From the NCBI GenBank assembly GCA_046727175.1, contig JBKPCD010000080.1, forward strand, positions 1-52,938: a DNA stretch of 52,938 nucleotides. Reading direction: 5' to 3'. The position numbers and the translations under genes are program-made. The notes under the pieces are model-generated. The model was not told the DNA's origin and did no database searches. It saw nothing but the letters and a program-made list of their open reading frames with translations. The stretch is from JBKPCD01 sp046727175. Its GTDB lineage: Bacteria > Acidobacteriota > Vicinamibacteria > Vicinamibacterales > 2-12-FULL-66-21. Below, piece after piece: positions 51,739 to 52,938 of this stretch (its first letter is position 1; each line of letters starts with the position of its first letter).

Positions 51739-52938
51739 CTAGGTCTTGACCGCAGCACCCGCGGTCGATGGTTCGGTCTCGGTGCGACGATGTTGCGAGT
51801 CCGGCGCCACACCAGGGATCGGAAGTTCCACGGTCAGCCGGGTTCCTTTGCCAACGAGGCTGTCAAGGTGGACGGTCCCGCCGACACGTGTTACCCGCTC
51901 GCGCACGCTCACCAATCCCACGCCGCGTCGAGTGTCTGCGCCTCCTCCGGCAACGGCCATGCCCTTCCCGTCGTCCTCCACCGTGACCAGCAGCGAGTGC
52001 GGCAGGCGATGCAAATACACGCGGCATGACCTCGCGTGGGCGTGTTTCGCGACGTTGGTCAGCGCTTCTTGAACGACGCGATAGGCGCAGACTTCGATGT
52101 CGGTCGGTGCGCGAGTATCCAGGCGATCCACGACGAGCTCCGTCCGGACGCCGGCCCGTTCAGAGAACCCGTGTACGTACGCCTCGAGTGTGATGGCGAG
52201 GCCGAAGTCATCGAGCATCGGTGGGTGAAGAAGCTGGGATAAGTCGCGGACCGTCTTGATGGCCTGGTCCGTCGAGGCGCGCGCTTCCGCGACTGCTGCG
52301 GCCGGTGCCCCGGAGACCTGACCGCTGCGGTCGACGAGGGCGAGATCCAGGTTGATGGTCATCAACGCTTGACCGATCTCGTCGTGAAGGTCGCGCGCGA
52401 TCTTGCGCCGCTCGCTCTCCTGGGCGTCCTCGAGTTCCGTCGAGAGGCGCTGCAGTTCGCGTTTGTGCTGCCGCTCCTGCTGATGCTGCTGTCGAATCCA
52501 CGATTCGAGACGTCCCGTGTACCGCAGGGCCATGAGCGCGATGGCGAAACCAAACACCGCCGTCAATCCACCTGTCCACCAGATCCGTTCGCGCACACCG
52601 CGGTGCAATTCGGTCACCGCCGCCTGCTGTTCGCGAAGGCCATCCTGATTCAAGATGCGGAGATCCGCTGAAATCCGGAGCACCAGTTCGTGCTTCGGAA
52701 TCGCCGCCCGCAGAAAGGCTTGCGCAGCGCTCCCGGTCACCTGTCCCGTCAGCAGTGGCTCCAGACTCTCCCAGTACTCGTCCAACTCCGCGCGCATCCG
52801 AGCCCAGTGTTCACGTTCCACCGCGGAATCGACATAGGGGACGAACTGCTGGAGCCTCCGCTCAACATCCGTACGGATCTGCCGGAGCTGTTCGCGTTGA
52901 GGGGCGGTTCCGTCGGCGCGGCTCTCCAATGCTGCGTC
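51739..52938 (-). CDS. NarL-type sensor histidine kinase (HisKA_3), 5' end outside window
   Basis: The frame is open to the window edge on the minus strand, so the N-terminus with the first membrane helix is missing. The visible part has a helical periplasmic sensor (QFVPYVDSAVEREHWARMRA, resembling a four-helix-bundle sensor), one membrane helix (IWWTGGLTAVFGFAIALMAL), a coiled region rich in Gln/Arg, then HisKA_3 with the phospho-accepting His in ESERRKIARDLHDEIGQALM, and the HATPase domain (N box VVQEALTNVAKHAHA, G1 VEDDGKGM, G2 RGVGLVSVRERV, then GKGTRLTVELPI). It transfers phosphate to the response regulator encoded directly downstream. The signal is unknown. Confidence 0.93.
   Translation of the reverse strand, partial: DAALESRADGTAPQREQLRQIRTDVERRLQQFVPYVDSAVEREHWARMRAELDEYWESLEPLLTGQVTGSAAQAFLRAAIPKHELVLRISADLRILNQDGLREQQAAVTELHRGVRERIWWTGGLTAVFGFAIALMALRYTGRLESWIRQQHQQERQHKRELQRLSTELEDAQESERRKIARDLHDEIGQALMTINLDLALVDRSGQVSGAPAAAVAEARASTDQAIKTVRDLSQLLHPPMLDDFGLAITLEAYVHGFSERAGVRTELVVDRLDTRAPTDIEVCAYRVVQEALTNVAKHAHARSCRVYLHRLPHSLLVTVEDDGKGMAVAGGGADTRRGVGLVSVRERVTRVGGTVHLDSLVGKGTRLTVELPIPGVAPDSQHRRTETEPSTAGAAVKT

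Overview
The window looks like a chromosome segment of a high-GC member of the Acidobacteriota, most like the Vicinamibacteria. This rests on gene content, since no rRNA, tRNA or universal marker gene is present. The indicators are two Oar-type TonB receptors with a carboxypeptidase-regulatory N-terminus, several long MacB/FtsX-type permeases with an extra N-terminal helix region (ADOP family), one of them coupled to a PadR regulator, a DUF2934 protein, a DUF1080 domain, and many secreted proteins of unknown function. I see no CRISPR array, phage or intact insertion sequence.

Bases 1-14572 form one plus-strand catabolic block: TonB receptor, a secreted RraA-like protein, a cytosolic RraA-type aldolase, an Ldh-family dehydrogenase, an iron alcohol dehydrogenase, an aldehyde dehydrogenase, a GntR/FCD regulator, an ACS-type MFS transporter, a periplasmic PQQ/cytochrome c/DUF1080 protein (frameshifted) and an M20 peptidase. 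Most junctions overlap or are very short. The set fits uptake and oxidation of a hydroxy or sugar acid that ends in an aldol split to pyruvate. Bases 14569-18216 hold an ACT-domain protein, a tiny membrane protein, a clan GH-A glycosidase and three gene remnants.

Bases 18217-27589 hold a second TonB receptor followed by a five-gene operon: amino-acid/amine permease, glutamine-synthetase-like ligase, short-chain dehydrogenase, aldehyde dehydrogenase and class I glutamine amidotransferase. I read this as a gamma-glutamylation pathway for an amino alcohol or similar amine. It resembles the E. coli Puu pathway, but a dehydrogenase replaces the amine oxidase. This is the most interesting intact system in the window.

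Bases 27824-44074 are mixed: a PadR/ADOP pair (ADOP with two frameshifts), a PLP decarboxylase, a nitrilase-family hydrolase, a RibD/DHFR-like reductase, an ECF sigma factor with a SnoaL-like tail, a VWA protein, a methyltransferase, a PQQ-type beta-propeller protein and several small or unknown genes. Bases 44075-48326 carry two toxin-antitoxin pairs (Phd/PIN and RHH/PIN) flanking a damaged ADOP gene. Bases 48327-49520 are a graveyard of truncated genes (Ser/Thr kinase, cytochrome c, NorB-like oxidase, pyrophosphatase). The right end has a mannosyl-3-phosphoglycerate-phosphatase-like HAD protein with degraded motifs and a NarL-type two-component pair whose kinase runs off the window.

Two themes cross the window. 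At least ten gene fragments mark repeated deletions. Three frameshifts in otherwise intact genes each coincide with a short C-run, which suggests sequencing or assembly indels rather than true inactivation.
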